Position numbers and translations under genes: made by a program. Positions 1 through 8,452 of a DNA stretch of 64,000 nucleotides are shown piece after piece. Numbering within the stretch: the first letter of the stretch is position 1; the number at the start of each line of letters is the position of its first letter. The stretch is from Oscillospiraceae bacterium (GTDB taxonomy: Bacteria > Bacillota > Clostridia > Saccharofermentanales > Saccharofermentanaceae), in contig CACZMA010000004.1 in NCBI GenBank assembly GCA_902782125.1, positions 248,001 through 312,000 on the forward strand, in the 5' to 3' direction. Below the pieces are notes generated by a model. It ran no database searches. It saw only the letters and a program-made list of their open reading frames with translations, and was not told where the DNA came from.

Positions 1-1
1 G

Positions 2-406
2 CAGAGCTACAGACCTGATCTGCCGCTCTTCAGATATGCGCTTACCCAGGATTATGAAGCTTTCTATAAGGCCGAGATCGAATACAGGGAGAAGCTCCTT
101 CTTCCTCCGTTCAAGGCGTTAGGTGAGCTGATACTGTCTGACGAGAATGAAGAAGACCTCGCCGTTAAAGCGTCTGAACTTAAGGCTTATCTTAAGGATT
201 TCCTGTCGTATCAGGATGAGAAGCACGGTTTTGAGTTGTTCGGCCCTATGCCCGATGTCATCTATGAACTCAGGGGAAAGTACAGGATGGCTTTTGTCAT
301 TAAGGCAACGACCAAATCTGCACTTAATGCTATATACAAAAAGATAACAACTGACTTTGATTACAACAGGTATCAGATCAGCTTCAACAATGATCCGGAG
401 AACTGA
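2..406 (+). CDS. priA: Primosomal protein N' (PriA helicase), C-terminal end only
   Basis: Only the last 134 residues lie in the window; the frame is open from base 2 and ends with TGA at 404-406. PriA is the helicase that reloads the replisome at stalled forks. The visible part matches the PriA C-terminal domain: a DYEAFYKAEIEYRE stretch leading to LLPPF, and later ELFGPMPDVIYELRGKYR, equivalent to the family's G-P-x-P-x-x-I-x-x-L-x-x-x-Y-R motif. The helicase core and zinc-binding cysteines lie upstream, outside the window. There is a gap of about 130 nt to dapA that carries regulatory sequence, so priA is probably the last gene of its own transcript. Confidence 0.88.
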   Translation, partial: QSYRPDLPLFRYALTQDYEAFYKAEIEYREKLLLPPFKALGELILSDENEEDLAVKASELKAYLKDFLSYQDEKHGFELFGPMPDVIYELRGKYRMAFVIKATTKSALNAIYKKITTDFDYNRYQISFNNDPEN

Positions 407-408
407 TT

Positions 409-437
409 TTGTGCGCGTGAGAAGTACACTTGTGCGC
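409..437 (+). repeat. Direct repeat TTGTGCGC, 21 bp apart, upstream of the dap promoter
   Basis: TTGTGCGC occurs at 409-416 and again at 430-437, a spacing of 21 bp or two helical turns, ending about 14 bp before the candidate -35 box. The position would suit an activator binding one DNA face. The regulator is unknown and the repeat could be chance. Confidence 0.35.
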
Positions 438-451
438 CCTCAAAGTATAAA

Positions 452-479
452 TTGACTATATATAAAGGACAATGATAAA
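452..479 (+). promoter_or_regulatory. Candidate promoter of the dapA-dapB-yajC operon
   Basis: TTGACT at 452-457 and GATAAA at 474-479 are 16 bp apart, which would put the transcription start near 486. No lysine riboswitch fold fits in the short leader that follows. Confidence 0.5.
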
Positions 480-490
480 ATTCGTAGGAA

Positions 491-511
491 GTAAACAGTC
501 AGGCTGTTTAC
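491..511 (+). promoter_or_regulatory. Perfect 8+8 bp inverted repeat in the dapA leader
   Basis: GTAAACAG (491-498) and CTGTTTAC (504-511) are exact reverse complements separated by 5 bp. The element sits just after the predicted transcription start and about 20 bp before the dapA ribosome binding site. It could be a repressor operator or an RNA hairpin. There is no T-run after it, so it is not a terminator. Confidence 0.5.
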
Positions 512-539
512 ATTTCTGTTTTTTAAGGGGGCAAGACTT

Positions 540-1442
540 ATGTCAAATCCTGTTTTTGAAGGTGCTGCAGTAGCTATCATCACACCGTTTTTTGAAGACG
601 GCGGAATCAACTTTGAAGAGCTCGGTAAGATGATCGAGTTCGAGATCGAGAATAAGATCGATTCTATCGTTATCTGCGGTTCCACCGGTGAAGCTGCAAC
701 CATGGATCATGAAGAACATGTTGAAGCGATCAAGTATGCCGTCGAGAAGGTTGCAGGAAGAGTTCCCGTCATTGCCGGAACTGGTTCGAACGATACAAAC
801 TATTGCGTAACCCTCTCCAAGAAGGCTGAAGAGCTTGGTGCAGATGCACTGCTCCTCGTTACCCCTTATTACAACAAGTGCACACAGGAAGGTCTCTATC
901 AGCACTATAAGAAGGTTGCTACAGCTGTAAGCTGCCCGATCATTCTTTACAATGTTCCTTCCAGGACCAATGTAAACATCAGCCCGGCTCTCCTTAAGAG
1001 ACTGGCCGAGTTTGACAACATTGTCGGAATCAAGGAGTGCAATTTCTCTCAGGTTCCCGATATCTTCAGCCTCTGCGGTGACAGATTTGCCGTATATTCC
1101 GGTGAGGATGCCCTGGCAGTACCCATGGTATCTCTCGGCGGAAAGGGCGTTATCTCTGTTGTTGCCAACATCCTGCCTGAGATCACCAGCAAGATGATGC
1201 ACGATGCACTTGACGGCAGTTACGATACCGCCAGAGCTGCTCAGATCGAGCTCGTACCTCTCATCAACTCTCTGTTCTGCGAGGTTAACCCGATCCCTGT
1301 CAAGGAAGCCATGAATATCCTCGGATGGAATGCCGGCCCCTGCAGACTGCCTCTTTGCGATATGAGCGAAGCAGGACATAAGAGAATGGTGGACACTCTC
1401 GCTCAGTATGATGTATCCGCCATGGACAAATACGTAAAATAA
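540..1442 (+). CDS. dapA: 4-hydroxy-tetrahydrodipicolinate synthase
   Basis: Cytoplasmic enzyme that condenses pyruvate with aspartate semialdehyde, the first committed step to diaminopimelate and lysine. It is a 300-residue class I aldolase-type TIM barrel of normal family length. Visible active-site elements: GSTGEA at 47-52 (hydroxyl relay), Y137 in LYNVPSRT with R142, and the Schiff-base lysine K165 in GIKEC. The start follows an AAGGGGGC ribosome binding site. dapB follows after 11 nt, so the two are co-transcribed. The leader holds a palindrome and upstream direct repeats rather than an L-box riboswitch. Confidence 0.96.
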   Translation: MSNPVFEGAAVAIITPFFEDGGINFEELGKMIEFEIENKIDSIVICGSTGEAATMDHEEHVEAIKYAVEKVAGRVPVIAGTGSNDTNYCVTLSKKAEELGADALLLVTPYYNKCTQEGLYQHYKKVATAVSCPIILYNVPSRTNVNISPALLKRLAEFDNIVGIKECNFSQVPDIFSLCGDRFAVYSGEDALAVPMVSLGGKGVISVVANILPEITSKMMHDALDGSYDTARAAQIELVPLINSLFCEVNPIPVKEAMNILGWNAGPCRLPLCDMSEAGHKRMVDTLAQYDVSAMDKYVK

Positions 1443-1453
1443 TCGGAGTTAAT

Positions 1454-2221
1454 ATGGTTAAGGTCTTTCTTAATGGTTGTTGCGGAAGAATGGGCAGGGC
1501 TATAGCCTGCCTTTGCAAGGACAGCGATGAGTATACCATCGTCGCAGGCTGTGACATGATGCCGGGCGAGGATATGTCTTTCCCTGTGTATAAGGACCCG
1601 AATGAATCAACTGAAGATTTTGATGTTATCATCGATTTCTCCAATGCCAAGGCAGTTCCTTCGATCCTTGCTTTTGCTATAGCTAAGAGCAAACCCTTCA
1701 TTTGCTGCACAACTGCTCTGGATGAGGCAACGCTGGCTCAGATCGATAAGGCGTCTGAACAGATCGCAGTATTCAGATCTGCAAACATGAGCCTTGGTAT
1801 CAACATCATGCTCGAACTCATCAAGAAGGCTGCAGCAACGCTCTATCCCGATTACGACATTGAGATACTCGAAGCTCACCATAATCGTAAGCTCGATGCT
1901 CCTTCCGGTACTGCAGTTATGCTCGCAGATGCCGTTAAGGAGACTGTTCCTGATGAGATGGAGCTCATCTATGACAGACATTCTGTCAATGAAGCCAGGA
2001 AGCCCAATCAGATCGGCATGTCCTCCATCAGAGGCGGCAATATCGTAGGTGAACACTCGATCTACTTTATAAGTGACGAAGAAACGGTTACAATTAGCCA
2101 CAGTGCCAAGACAAGAGACGTTTTTGCCAAGGGCGCACTCAAAGCTGCAAGCTTCATGAAGGGCAAGGAGAAGGGATACTTTAATATGTCCGATGTCATT
2201 GCCGCTAATAACGAACAATAA
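1454..2221 (+). CDS. dapB: 4-hydroxy-tetrahydrodipicolinate reductase
   Basis: Reduces the DapA product with NAD(P)H, the second step of the diaminopimelate branch. The 255-residue protein has the N-terminal nucleotide loop GCCGRMGR (8-15) and the catalytic signature EAHHNRKLDAPSGTA (140-154) with the paired histidines and substrate-binding lysine. It is preceded by CGGAGTT and lies 11 nt after dapA; yajC follows after 15 nt. Together these form a dapA-dapB-yajC transcription unit. Confidence 0.96.
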   Translation: MVKVFLNGCCGRMGRAIACLCKDSDEYTIVAGCDMMPGEDMSFPVYKDPNESTEDFDVIIDFSNAKAVPSILAFAIAKSKPFICCTTALDEATLAQIDKASEQIAVFRSANMSLGINIMLELIKKAAATLYPDYDIEILEAHHNRKLDAPSGTAVMLADAVKETVPDEMELIYDRHSVNEARKPNQIGMSSIRGGNIVGEHSIYFISDEETVTISHSAKTRDVFAKGALKAASFMKGKEKGYFNMSDVIAANNEQ

Positions 2222-2236
2222 ACGGAGGTTTTTATA

Positions 2237-2668
2237 ATGTTTGATTATGTGAGAATTCTTGCTGAGGAGACAGCAACAACCGGTTCCGAAGGTGCTTTCG
2301 GTATGGATCAGATGGGATCTTTATATTCCATCGGTATCCTTATAGTAATGTTTGTAGTCTTCTACTTTATCCTTATCAGACCTCAGAGGAAGAGAGATAA
2401 GGAACTTAAGAAGGAGATGGAGAATCTTGCAGTCGGTGATAAGGTCGTAACTATCGGCGGACTTATCGGCTTTGTTGCAAATATCAAGGACGACGAGATC
2501 ACTATCTCTACATCTGCTGCCAACTCTCTCGTTACTTACACAAAGAGTGCGATCCAGACAGTTGTTAAGAGAGACCGTCTCAATCCTGACGGAAGCGTGA
2601 AGAAGGAGCCCGAAGCTGAGAAGAAGGGCCTTTTCGGATCCAAGAAGAAGGAAGACAAGGCTGAGTAA
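2237..2668 (+). CDS. yajC: Preprotein translocase subunit YajC
   Basis: YajC is a small single-span membrane protein that accompanies the SecDF part of the Sec translocon. The 143-residue product has one hydrophobic segment at about 30-50 (IGILIVMFVVFYFILIRPQ) followed by the typical RPQRKRDKE and the cytoplasmic V-G-D-K-V-V-T-I-G-G motif. The tail is rich in Lys/Glu. The ribosome binding site is CGGAGG. Pairing with dap genes is not functionally obvious; yajC is usually near tgt or secD. A hairpin follows the stop. Confidence 0.93.
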   Translation: MFDYVRILAEETATTGSEGAFGMDQMGSLYSIGILIVMFVVFYFILIRPQRKRDKELKKEMENLAVGDKVVTIGGLIGFVANIKDDEITISTSAANSLVTYTKSAIQTVVKRDRLNPDGSVKKEPEAEKKGLFGSKKKEDKAE

Positions 2669-2692
2669 CGTCATTTCAGTTCCAAGCAACTT

Positions 2693-2725
2693 CCGGCCCG
2701 GTTTGAATTTCCGGGCCGTATTATT
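2693..2725 (+). terminator. Hairpin after yajC, probable terminator
   Basis: CGGCCCGG (2694-2701) pairs perfectly with CCGGGCCG (2711-2718) around a 9-nt loop, followed by TATTATT. The stem is very stable but the T-tract is interrupted, so read-through into dnaG is possible. Confidence 0.6.
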
Positions 2726-2739
2726 AAAAGGATAGCGGA

Positions 2740-4689
2740 ATGGGAAGAATACCTGACAGTGTTATCGATGAAGTCCTGGCGAAGGCTGATATTGCCGATG
2801 TCGTAGGTAATTACGTTGCTTTGAAGTCAAAGGGCACCAATATGTGGGGCCTTTGTCCTTTCCATGATGAGAAGACGCCTTCGTTCTCGGTTAATCCGTC
2901 GAAGGGGATATTCAAGTGTTTCGGATGCCAGAAGGGCGGCAATGCGATAGGCTTTATCATGGCCATGGAAGGTCTGGATTACCGTGAAGCCATTGTATAT
3001 CTGGCTGACAGGTATGGTGTAACTATACCTGATGATGCTTCTTCGGAAGCTGAAGACCAGCTTAAGCGGAAGAAAGAGCGTGTCAGTAATATCCTTAAGG
3101 AAGCTGCCAGATTCTATTACATGTCTTATCAGGACGAAGATACCGGTAAGCCTGCCAGAGAGTATGCCAAGAGACGAGGGCTCGATAAGGAGACTCTCGA
3201 TCATTTCGGAATAGGTTATTCGCCACTGGGCTGGGATACTCTGTATAAGCATCTCAAGGATATGGGATATACGGATGATGAGATGATGGATTCCGGTATC
3301 TTCATCAGATCCAAGAAGAATAACAATATCCTCGATCTGTTCAGGGGAAGACTTATGTTCCCGATCTTCGATCCGATGGGCAATATCATCGCCTTCGGCG
3401 GAAGGGCACTTGGCGATGAGAAGCCTAAGTATGTCAATTCTCCTGATTCGCTCGTGTATAAGAAACAGAATCACTTCTATGCAATGAACTTCGCAAAGAA
3501 AGAGAAGTCAAGCAGTCTCATAGTTGTTGAAGGATACATGGATGCGATCGCCATGCACAGGGCCGGCTTCCGTAATACGGTAGCTTCTCTTGGCACAGCC
3601 TTTACCGATGCACAATTAAGACTATGTTCCAGATATGCAAAGGAAGTAGTGTTCTTTTTTGATGCTGATAACGCCGGTCAGGAAGCCGCACTTCGTGCAA
3701 TTCACATGATGTCTAAGGCTCTGCGTAAACTCTCCGGTGTCGAACTGAGGATCAAGATAGCCAAGGTACCTGACGGCAAGGATCCTGATGAATTCATAAA
3801 GGCAAACGGGGCAGAGGCGTTCAAGGATGTTGTCGAACATGCAAAGTATGTAGATGACTATCTTCTTGAGAGAGCCTATAACGACAATTACAGCGACGAT
3901 AAGGGCCTCGATAAGGGCAGGTATCAGGAGGATGTCTGCAGATATGCCTCCTGGCTTAACGATGAGATCAAAAGATCCACAATGGCAAATACTGCAGCAG
4001 GCATTCTCGGTGCCAGCAGTGATGCCGTATTCAGCCGTATCAATGCACTTAGAGACGCAGATATCAGATCTGAAGGGAACATGTCGGAGAGGAGCATAGC
4101 CAGGGAGAGAAGAGATGACCTGTCCATGCGTAATTCATCCATGCCTGAAGAGATAGAGAACGGCCCTGCAGATGAGCCGGCAGAACCTGAAGATAACGCT
4201 CCTGCAGTTAACGATTCGGCAACTGAAGACGAGATCAATCTTCTTGCTTATGCGATGGTACTGGGTGACACTCTGATCGATGAGAAGATCGTATCCAGAA
4301 CGGATATCTTAAGACCGGCTGACTTTACGGGTGACACCATGAAGGCTCTTGTGTCTGAGCTCCTCGGTATACTTGACCGTTCGGGCACTGTGTCATTTGC
4401 GAGAATGACCGATTACTTCAGACAGTATACGATCAACGGTGCTGAAGCCGAGACCGTAATGATGGCTCCGTTTGACAGGGCTGATAACGAGAGGAATGTT
4501 GAAGTAAAAAGGGATATGTACCTCAATTATCTCTATAAGATCAGGCTCTCTGCCTGTGAGAAGGAAGAGAAGAGGATACTGGCACTTTATTCGGGTGCGA
4601 CATCCGAAGAGAGAACGATTCTTCAGAAGAATCTTCAGGCTATCTCTGACTACAAAGATCAGATGAAAAATGCGTTGGGAAGGCTCTGA
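2740..4689 (+). CDS. dnaG: DNA primase
   Basis: Synthesises the RNA primers for replication. The 649-residue protein has the N-terminal CHC2 zinc finger (C39, H42, C60, C63), the RNA polymerase core domain (GRLMFPIFD, IIAFGGR) and the Toprim domain with VVEGYMDA near residue 262 and FFFDADNAG near 305. An acidic, Pro-rich linker at about 465-490 precedes the C-terminal DnaB-binding region. The stop codon overlaps the start of trmK by one base. In many Firmicutes rpoD sits between dnaG and trmK; here it does not. Confidence 0.96.
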   Translation: MGRIPDSVIDEVLAKADIADVVGNYVALKSKGTNMWGLCPFHDEKTPSFSVNPSKGIFKCFGCQKGGNAIGFIMAMEGLDYREAIVYLADRYGVTIPDDASSEAEDQLKRKKERVSNILKEAARFYYMSYQDEDTGKPAREYAKRRGLDKETLDHFGIGYSPLGWDTLYKHLKDMGYTDDEMMDSGIFIRSKKNNNILDLFRGRLMFPIFDPMGNIIAFGGRALGDEKPKYVNSPDSLVYKKQNHFYAMNFAKKEKSSSLIVVEGYMDAIAMHRAGFRNTVASLGTAFTDAQLRLCSRYAKEVVFFFDADNAGQEAALRAIHMMSKALRKLSGVELRIKIAKVPDGKDPDEFIKANGAEAFKDVVEHAKYVDDYLLERAYNDNYSDDKGLDKGRYQEDVCRYASWLNDEIKRSTMANTAAGILGASSDAVFSRINALRDADIRSEGNMSERSIARERRDDLSMRNSSMPEEIENGPADEPAEPEDNAPAVNDSATEDEINLLAYAMVLGDTLIDEKIVSRTDILRPADFTGDTMKALVSELLGILDRSGTVSFARMTDYFRQYTINGAEAETVMMAPFDRADNERNVEVKRDMYLNYLYKIRLSACEKEEKRILALYSGATSEERTILQKNLQAISDYKDQMKNALGRL

Positions 4690-5354
4690 TGCAGCAGTTA
4701 TCCGTCAGGCTTGAGTCTGTATTTGAACTTGTTCGTGAGAGCAGAACATCTCTTGGACGAGGGAGGGTTATAGACATCGGTTCGGATCATGGGTTCTTAT
4801 CAGTCAGATGCCTGGAAGAAGGTGTATCTGACCATGCTGTCTGTACAGATATACATGAAGCTCCGGCACAGAAGTCCAGAAGTTCACTGATAATGGCAGG
4901 GTTCAAGGACAAATGTACCGTAAAAGTAACGGACGGAATGGACGGTATAGAGCTTCAGCCCAATGATATCGTTGTTACAGCAGGCATGGGCGGACTCAAT
5001 ATTATCGATATATTCACAAGGATAACCGACAATACCGAAGATAAGATCCTTAAGGATTGCGGTTTTGTCGTGCAGTCTCAGAAGTCCACACATCTTGTAA
5101 GACGCTTCTTTGCAAAGAACGGTTACAGGATTGCCGATGAGACTGTTTGTAAAGACAGAGGTTTTTTCTATAATGTAATGAGACTGGAGTATACGGGTTC
5201 GCCCTATGAACTCTCGGTAAGACAGAGCTATTACGGTCCCTGTCTGCTCACCAAGGAAGATGAACTTACCAAAGAGTATTTCGCACATCTTGATGAGATC
5301 TTTGCCGTAAGGGCAAGAGGCGATGAGGACATCAGGAAGATGCTGGAGGAATAA
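4689..5354 (+). CDS. trmK: tRNA (adenine(22)-N(1))-methyltransferase
   Basis: Class I SAM-dependent methyltransferase that makes m1A22 in tRNA. The 221-residue product shows the SAM-binding DIGSDHGFL near 31-39, an acidic end of strand two (CTDIHEAPAQKS) and TAGMGG near 99-104, which together mark the TrmK family. It starts on the ATG that shares a base with the dnaG stop and ends one base before the nif3 start region, the same trmK-nif3 order as in Bacillus. Confidence 0.92.
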   Translation: MQQLSVRLESVFELVRESRTSLGRGRVIDIGSDHGFLSVRCLEEGVSDHAVCTDIHEAPAQKSRSSLIMAGFKDKCTVKVTDGMDGIELQPNDIVVTAGMGGLNIIDIFTRITDNTEDKILKDCGFVVQSQKSTHLVRRFFAKNGYRIADETVCKDRGFFYNVMRLEYTGSPYELSVRQSYYGPCLLTKEDELTKEYFAHLDEIFAVRARGDEDIRKMLEE

Positions 5355-5355
5355 C

Positions 5356-6117
5356 ATGAAGATCAAAGAGATAACAGATTACCTTGCATCCAAATTCCCG
5401 GCTGAAGCTGCTCTTGATTACGATAACCCCGGACTTATCGCCGGAGATTCGGACAGGACAGTTACAGGGTGCATTATCTCTCTGGACTGTACGTTCAAGG
5501 CGATAGAAGAGGCACGCAGGAACGGCTTCAATCTCATAATCACTCATCATCCGCTGATCTTCGGCGGTATTGATACCGTTACAAACGATACTTCTACGGG
5601 GAAACTGCTCCTTCAGCTGATCAAGTCCGACATATCATGCTTTGCAAGCCACACAAATCTCGACCTGACTGAAGAGTTCGGCAATCTGGCGATCGCTGAA
5701 GCCATAGGCGCATCGGATGCGGTTCCCGTTGAAGGTGCTTTGTGCGGTGTTGCTTTCGAGTGCGATGAGAATGTAAGGTCTTTGTCAAAGCGTATAGCGT
5801 CAGGTCTTGGTGCCAGCGGGATAATCACGATCAATGATCCGAACAACAAGGTGTCCAAGGTGTTTGTGCAGGGCGGTGCTTTCGACGAGGATTCCGTCCC
5901 TGCAATCGTTGCTGCCGGCTGCGATACGGTCGTATCAGGTGAGATCAAACACCATGTTACCGTAATGCTCGAAGAACTCGGAATAAATTCGATCATAGCG
6001 GGACATTCGGCTACGGAGCAGGTATATCTTCCCAAGCTTGCCAAGTTGTTGTCTGATCAGTTCCCTCAGATCAAATTCATTGTGAATAATAATAATGAAT
6101 CCGCTTCTGTTATTTGA
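5356..6117 (+). CDS. Nif3-like dinuclear metal centre protein
   Basis: Member of the Nif3/YqfO (GTP cyclohydrolase I type 2 homologue) family, which forms hexameric rings with a two-metal site; cellular role unsettled. The ATG at 5356 is chosen over an in-frame ATG at 5323 because CTGGAGGAATAAC places a strong ribosome binding site just before it, giving 253 residues. Metal-ligand motifs visible are ITHHPLIF near 66-73, SHTNLD near 102-107 and GHSATEQ near the end. This is the short form without the inserted PII-like domain in full length seen in longer homologues. It follows trmK directly. Confidence 0.9.
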   Translation: MKIKEITDYLASKFPAEAALDYDNPGLIAGDSDRTVTGCIISLDCTFKAIEEARRNGFNLIITHHPLIFGGIDTVTNDTSTGKLLLQLIKSDISCFASHTNLDLTEEFGNLAIAEAIGASDAVPVEGALCGVAFECDENVRSLSKRIASGLGASGIITINDPNNKVSKVFVQGGAFDEDSVPAIVAAGCDTVVSGEIKHHVTVMLEELGINSIIAGHSATEQVYLPKLAKLLSDQFPQIKFIVNNNNESASVI

Positions 6118-6130
6118 ACGGGTTTATATT

Positions 6131-6136
6131 TATAAT
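6131..6136 (+). promoter_or_regulatory. -10 box of the RNase P RNA gene
   Basis: TATAAT at 6131-6136 lies 6 bp before the predicted 5' end of the RNA. No good -35 is at the right spacing; TTGAAC at 6114-6119 is only 11 bp upstream and overlaps the nif3 stop. Confidence 0.5.
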
Positions 6137-6142
6137 AAGTGT

Positions 6143-6499
6143 GTTTTCCGGGCAGTCCGAGACAATCGCGGGCACAAGCGGTGCGAAAGCATCAGTGCAT
6201 GAGGAAAGTCCGGGCTCCACAGGACAGGGTGCCGGGCAGTTCCCGGTGAAGGCAACTTTAAGGAAAGTGCAACAGAAAAGAAAACCGCCCCTTCGGGGTA
6301 AGGATGAAAAGGCGAGGTAAGAGCTCACCGGCGCTGCGGAGACGCAGCGGCCTTGTAAACCCCATCCGGAGCAACGTCGTGGGTAAGCATTAACCGTGGT
6401 CCGCGGGCTTCAGGAGACGGCTTGAGATCTGTGGAGACACAGATCCTAGATAGATGATTGTCATATACAGAACCCGGCTTACCGGGCTGCACGGAAAAC
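6143..6499 (+). ncRNA. rnpB: RNase P RNA
   Basis: Catalytic RNA that matures tRNA 5' ends. The hallmark conserved blocks are present: GAGGAAAGTCCGGGCTCCAC near 6201-6220, and near the 3' end the AGATAGATGATTGTCATA stretch followed by ACAGAACCCGGCTTA, which closes helix P4. The ends are set by the P1 pairing of GTTTTCCG (6143-6150) with CGGAAAAC (6492-6499), about 357 nt. It fills the space between nif3 and the purM-type gene, and explains small spurious frames there. Confidence 0.95.
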
Positions 6500-6522
6500 A
6501 TTAATACACAAGGAGGATTATC

Positions 6523-7698
6523 ATGTCTGCAGAATCTTATCTCTCAAGAGGTGTATCACCCACAAAGGATGATGTAAAAGCTGCCGTTAAGAATCAGTCT
6601 AAGGGAGTATTCCCCGGAGCTTTCTGCAAGCTTATAGAAGATATAGCAGGTGACCCGGAGTACTGTACTGCGCTTCATGCTGACGGTGCCGGCACTAAAT
6701 CCTCCGTAGCATATCTTATGTTCAAGGAGACAGGCAATTACGACTGGTTCAAGGGTCTTGCACAGGATTCACTCGTAATGAACACGGATGATCTTGCCTG
6801 CGTCGGAGCCCTTAACAATCTCTCACTGTCCAACACGATCGGCCGTAATGCTCATCTTGTTGACGGTAAGGCCATCGCTAAGGTTATTGAAGGCTATGAC
6901 GAGATGATCGCCAAGCTCGCAGATCTCGGTATCGATATCAAGATGTGCGGCGGTGAGACCGCTGACGTCGGTGATCTCGTCCGTACTCTTATCGTTGATT
7001 CAACGATCGTTGCTCGTGAGAAGAGAGATAACATCATAAACGCAGCTAACATCAAGCCCGGAGATATCATCGTAGGTCTTGCTTCTTTCGGTCAGGCCAC
7101 ATATGAATCATCATACAATTCCGGTATGTCCAGCAATGGTCTTACTGCTGCAAGACACATGCTGCTCTCCAAGTATTACTTCGAGAATTACAAGGAGTCA
7201 TTCTCCGATACGATCGGCGAAGACAAGGCTTACTGCGGTAAGTACAGACTCACAGATAAGCTTCCCGGTTCAGAGCAGACGGTAGGTGAGGCCATCCTGT
7301 CTCCCACCAGAACGTTCATGCCTGTTATCAAGGCTGTTCTTGAGAAGTACCGTTCGGGCATTGACGGCATTATCCACTGCACGGGCGGCGGACAGGCTAA
7401 GTGCCGCGACTTCGGTAATAACGTCAGATATGTAAAAGACAACCTGTTTGAACTGCCTCCGCTGTTCAAGGCAATCTATGAATCTGGTGAGATCCCGATG
7501 AAGGAGATGTTCCAGGTATTCAACTGCGGACACAGGATCGAGTTCTATTGCGATTCCGAAGAGACTGCCGCAGGAATCATGGAGATCGCGTCTTCATTTA
7601 ACATCGAATCGAGGATCGTCGGACACGTCGAGCAATCAAACGGTAACAATAATGAAGTAATTATCAATTATCAGGGCGAAGAATTTGTATATAATTAA
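6523..7698 (+). CDS. purM: AIR synthase-type protein, probable phosphoribosylformylglycinamidine cyclo-ligase (long form)
   Basis: PurM closes the imidazole ring of purines using ATP and FGAM. The product has 391 residues, longer than the usual 340-350, as in the PurM forms of Bacteroidetes-type lineages. Seen in it: the N-terminal SYLSRGVSPTKDDV, the substrate region ADGAGTKS near 50-57, MNTDDLACVGA near 86-96, CGGETADVGDLV near 143-154 and HCTGGGQAK near 286-294. It has a strong AGGAGG site and sits alone, away from any other pur gene, so the exact substrate is inferred. An AIR-synthase-related ATPase of other function is the alternative. Confidence 0.75.
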   Translation: MSAESYLSRGVSPTKDDVKAAVKNQSKGVFPGAFCKLIEDIAGDPEYCTALHADGAGTKSSVAYLMFKETGNYDWFKGLAQDSLVMNTDDLACVGALNNLSLSNTIGRNAHLVDGKAIAKVIEGYDEMIAKLADLGIDIKMCGGETADVGDLVRTLIVDSTIVAREKRDNIINAANIKPGDIIVGLASFGQATYESSYNSGMSSNGLTAARHMLLSKYYFENYKESFSDTIGEDKAYCGKYRLTDKLPGSEQTVGEAILSPTRTFMPVIKAVLEKYRSGIDGIIHCTGGGQAKCRDFGNNVRYVKDNLFELPPLFKAIYESGEIPMKEMFQVFNCGHRIEFYCDSEETAAGIMEIASSFNIESRIVGHVEQSNGNNNEVIINYQGEEFVYN

Positions 7699-7744
7699 CC
7701 TAACAGGACAATTATCCTGAATCTTTTTACAAGGAAGGTGTCTT

Positions 7745-8452
7745 ATGGTTAATTCAATCAAAAAGGCTGTTGCCGAGTTTATCGGTACATTCACGCTCGT
7801 ACTTGTGGGTTGTGGTACTGCAATGCTCGTCGGCTGCGACAGCCAGGCAGGTTCAGGCTACATTCTTACCGCTTTTGCTTTCGGTCTTGTCATTGTCGGC
7901 ATGGCTTACTGCGTAGGTAACTCTTCCGGATGCCACATCAATCCTGCCGTATCCCTCGGTGTTCTTCTGTCCGGAAGGATGAAGGTACAGGAATTCTTCA
8001 TCTACATCGTTGCCCAGATCATCGGTGCCATCGCAGGTGCTGCTGCTCTTAAGCTTATATGGAGCTTCGGCGGAATTGAGGATAAGACCGGAGGACTCGG
8101 TTCGAACGGTCTTGCAGGCGTAGGCGGCAATCCAGTTGCAGGTCTGATCGTAGAGTTCATCCTGACATTCCTGTTTGTGCTCATCATCTTGGGTGTAACA
8201 GATTCCAAGTTCAACCACGGTTCATTCGGCGGCCTTATCATCGGTCTGTCTCTCGTAATGATCCACATCATCGGAATCGGTCTCACAGGCACATCAGTTA
8301 ACCCGGCAAGATCGATCGGACCTGCTCTCTTCGCAGGCGGTGATGCACTTGCCAGCCTTTGGGTATTCATAGTAGGACCTCTTGCAGGAGGCGCTCTGGC
8401 AGCACCTGTCTACAAGTACATCTCTACAATGAAGGAAGAATTCAAAGTTTAA
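7745..8452 (+). CDS. Aquaporin (MIP family channel)
   Basis: Six-span water or small-solute channel of 235 residues, the normal AqpZ length. Both pore motifs are intact: HINPAVSLG near 61-69 and SVNPARSIG near 182-190. The residues before and in the second motif (a His in MIHIIG, a Thr in LTGTS and the Arg of NPAR) match the narrow aromatic/arginine filter of AqpZ-like water channels more than that of GlpF. A ribosome binding site AAGGAAGG precedes the ATG. No glycerol genes are nearby. The stop codon interlocks with that of the convergent glutamine synthetase. Confidence 0.9.
   Translation: MVNSIKKAVAEFIGTFTLVLVGCGTAMLVGCDSQAGSGYILTAFAFGLVIVGMAYCVGNSSGCHINPAVSLGVLLSGRMKVQEFFIYIVAQIIGAIAGAAALKLIWSFGGIEDKTGGLGSNGLAGVGGNPVAGLIVEFILTFLFVLIILGVTDSKFNHGSFGGLIIGLSLVMIHIIGIGLTGTSVNPARSIGPALFAGGDALASLWVFIVGPLAGGALAAPVYKYISTMKEEFKV

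Noticed and set aside
407..539. Possible lysine riboswitch upstream of dapA
   Set aside because: The leader after the predicted start is only about 50 nt and lacks L-box conserved sequences.
543..1379. 278-codon open frame antisense to dapA
   Set aside because: It mirrors dapA exactly, has no ribosome binding site and no recognisable motifs; dapA is certain.
6110..6328. Small open frames on both strands in 6110-6328
   Set aside because: They fall inside RNase P RNA, whose conserved blocks explain the sequence.
7699..7735. Terminator between purM and aquaporin
   Set aside because: CAGGA/TCCTG is only a 5-bp stem; too weak to call despite the following T-run.
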